From positions 62,001 to 126,000 of the forward strand of contig CAVVCO010000024.1 in the NCBI GenBank assembly GCA_963746735.1: a DNA stretch of 64,000 nt, read 5' to 3'. Position 1 is the first letter of the stretch. Every line of letters starts with the position of its first letter. The position numbers were made by a program, and so were the translations under genes. The notes under the pieces were generated by a model, which was given only the letters and a program-made list of their open reading frames with translations, was not told the origin of the DNA and did not search any database. This DNA comes from CAVSWT01 sp963746735 (GTDB lineage: Bacteria > Bacteroidota > Ignavibacteria > Ignavibacteriales > Ignavibacteriaceae). This document shows positions 62,793-64,000 of this stretch, piece after piece.

Positions 62793-64000
62793 ATGGACAA
62801 TCTTCTCGCTGCCCGTTCCACAATGGCTTTGTCTCTCGGCTTTCACATTATCTTCGCCTGTATTGGTATGACAATGCCTTTCCTTATGGTAGTTTCACAC
62901 TGGCTTTATTTAAAACGTAAAGATGAAATTTATTTGAAGCTTACAAAAACCTGGTCGAAAGGAGTTGCCATATTTTTTGCAATTGGGGCCGTGTCTGGTA
63001 CTGCACTTTCCTTCGAACTTGGAATTTTATGGCCTGGATTTATGAAATATGCCGGAGCAATAATTGGAATGCCCTTTAGCTGGGAAGGAACAGCTTTTTT
63101 TGTTGAAGCAATTTGCATTGGTTTATTTCTTTACGGATGGGATAGGATGAATCCGTATGTGCATTGGTTTTCTGGTTTGATGGTTGGAATAACAGGAGTG
63201 CTTTCCGGGATTTTTGTAGTTACTGCAAATGCCTGGATGAACGCACCAACCGGATTTGATTGGGTAAATGGACAAGCAATTAATATTGACCCATTTGCAG
63301 CAATGTTTAATCCTGCCTGGGTTAGCCAAACATCGCACATGATAATTGCTGCTTTCGAAGCGACCGCATTTGCTGTTGCCGGGCTTCACGCATTTTTACT
63401 TTTAAGAGGGAAAAATATTGCAATTCATAAAATGGCAATGATAATTGCTTTATCAATTGGAAGCATTGCAGCTATTATTCAGCCGCTTAGTGGGGACCAT
63501 TCTGCTAAAGATGTCGCTAAAAGACAGCCGATTAAACTTGCAGCTATGGAAGGATTATTTCAAACTGAAAGCGGAGCAGGTTTAACCATTGGCGGGATTC
63601 CAAATGAAACTGAACGAACCACAAAATTCGGTTTTCAAATACCAAAAGGATTAAGCTTTTTAGCTTATGGAGATTTTAATGCCGAGGTAAAAGGATTAAA
63701 TGATTTCCCAGAAGAAAATTGGCCTCCGGTTGCACCAACTCATATTGCTTTTCAAATTATGGTTGGATGCGGAACAATTTTAGCTTTAGCAGGAATTTTA
63801 TTTTGGATCATCCGCTATAAATGGAAAGACGCGTTATTAAATAAAAAGTTTTTAACTTTCATTGCTGTTATCGGTCCATTGGGTTTTGTAGCAGTTGAAG
63901 CCGGATGGATAGTTACTGAAGTCGGAAGGCAGCCATGGATAATTTATAATATAATGAGAACAGCTCAGGCTGTTTCACCTGTTCCCGGACAAATTTTTCA
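62793..64000 (+). CDS. cydA: Cytochrome bd quinol oxidase subunit I, partial
   Basis: The frame starts at ATG 62793 and runs off the right edge after about 402 residues. CydA holds the hemes and oxidises quinol, reducing oxygen to water at high affinity. Seen: LAARSTMALSLGFHIIFACIG (heme-ligand His near the N-terminus), FSWEGTAFFVEAICIGLFLYG, IIQPLSGDHSAKDVAKRQP, KLAAMEGLFQTESGAG and GWIVTEVGRQPWIIYN. The Q-loop between helices is short. cydB would be expected just beyond the window. Shows that oxygen is used or detoxified alongside the multiheme electron-transfer route. Confidence 0.96.
   Translation, partial: MDNLLAARSTMALSLGFHIIFACIGMTMPFLMVVSHWLYLKRKDEIYLKLTKTWSKGVAIFFAIGAVSGTALSFELGILWPGFMKYAGAIIGMPFSWEGTAFFVEAICIGLFLYGWDRMNPYVHWFSGLMVGITGVLSGIFVVTANAWMNAPTGFDWVNGQAINIDPFAAMFNPAWVSQTSHMIIAAFEATAFAVAGLHAFLLLRGKNIAIHKMAMIIALSIGSIAAIIQPLSGDHSAKDVAKRQPIKLAAMEGLFQTESGAGLTIGGIPNETERTTKFGFQIPKGLSFLAYGDFNAEVKGLNDFPEENWPPVAPTHIAFQIMVGCGTILALAGILFWIIRYKWKDALLNKKFLTFIAVIGPLGFVAVEAGWIVTEVGRQPWIIYNIMRTAQAVSPVPGQIF

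Noticed and set aside
1..64000. tRNA, rRNA, tmRNA, CRISPR, riboswitch and insertion-sequence genes
   Set aside because: Intergenic regions were read for T-loop-like sequences, repeat arrays and transposase-like frames; none was convincing. A covariance-model scan would be decisive.

Overview
The window is AT-rich bacterial DNA that reads like a member of the Ignavibacteria (Ignavibacteriota, Bacteroidota/Chlorobi group). Two secreted proteins end in the type IX secretion sorting domain that opens with QNYPNPFNP, there is a bacterial deoxyhypusine-synthase-like gene, LytS/LytTR signalling, Omp85 and multiple SurA-like periplasmic proteins (so a Gram-negative envelope), and many multiheme cytochromes. 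This placement is inference; no rRNA, tRNA, CRISPR array or insertion sequence was seen.

Layout. 1-16730 is almost all on the minus strand: a DUF1460 amidase-like gene (cut by the window edge), dnaB carrying a full-length intein in its P-loop, a frameshifted uracil-DNA glycosylase, a coaBC/rpoZ/gmk/yicC group, an Omp85 barrel, an L,D-transpeptidase-like protein, and the translation block rplM-rpsI-rpsB-tsf-pyrH-frr. 16887-24255 runs on the plus strand: SDR epimerase, deoxyhypusine-synthase-like protein, a frameshifted ppk1, Mrp and Nfu iron-sulfur carriers, and an AI-2E family permease. 24287-33405 is minus: MoxR ATPase, three periplasmic PPIase/chaperone-like proteins, a T9SS subtilisin and metG. 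33611-40830 is plus: a proline-rich TPR protein, a LiaF-like pair, a LytS-type kinase, a T9SS FG-GAP protein, a LytTR regulator and a CoA-acylating aldehyde dehydrogenase. 41152-48067 is a minus-strand electron-transfer locus. 48357-50716 (minus) and 51109-64000 (mostly plus) carry a class V aminotransferase, a double ABM protein, a muropeptide-salvage group, small genes, an M13 peptidase and the start of cydA.

The most interesting region is the cytochrome locus. It encodes a 13-heme cytochrome c fused to a cytochrome b (CbcL-like architecture), a 19-heme cytochrome followed by a separate cytochrome b (CbcBA-like), and a 7-heme NapC/NirT protein with three N-terminal membrane segments (ImcH-like). 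These resemble three inner-membrane quinol-oxidising systems used for extracellular electron transfer in Geobacter, here placed side by side, with a previously uncalled 44-residue membrane peptide gene just upstream. The second is the salvage cluster at 51669-58102: BadF-type amino-sugar kinase, AmpG-like permease, a serine hydrolase and a NagZ-like GH3 enzyme fused to a second serine-hydrolase domain that has lost its catalytic lysine.

At least three genes (UDG, ppk1, LiaF-like) are interrupted by single-base frame changes, two of them in short homopolymers. That may mean sequencing error rather than real decay.
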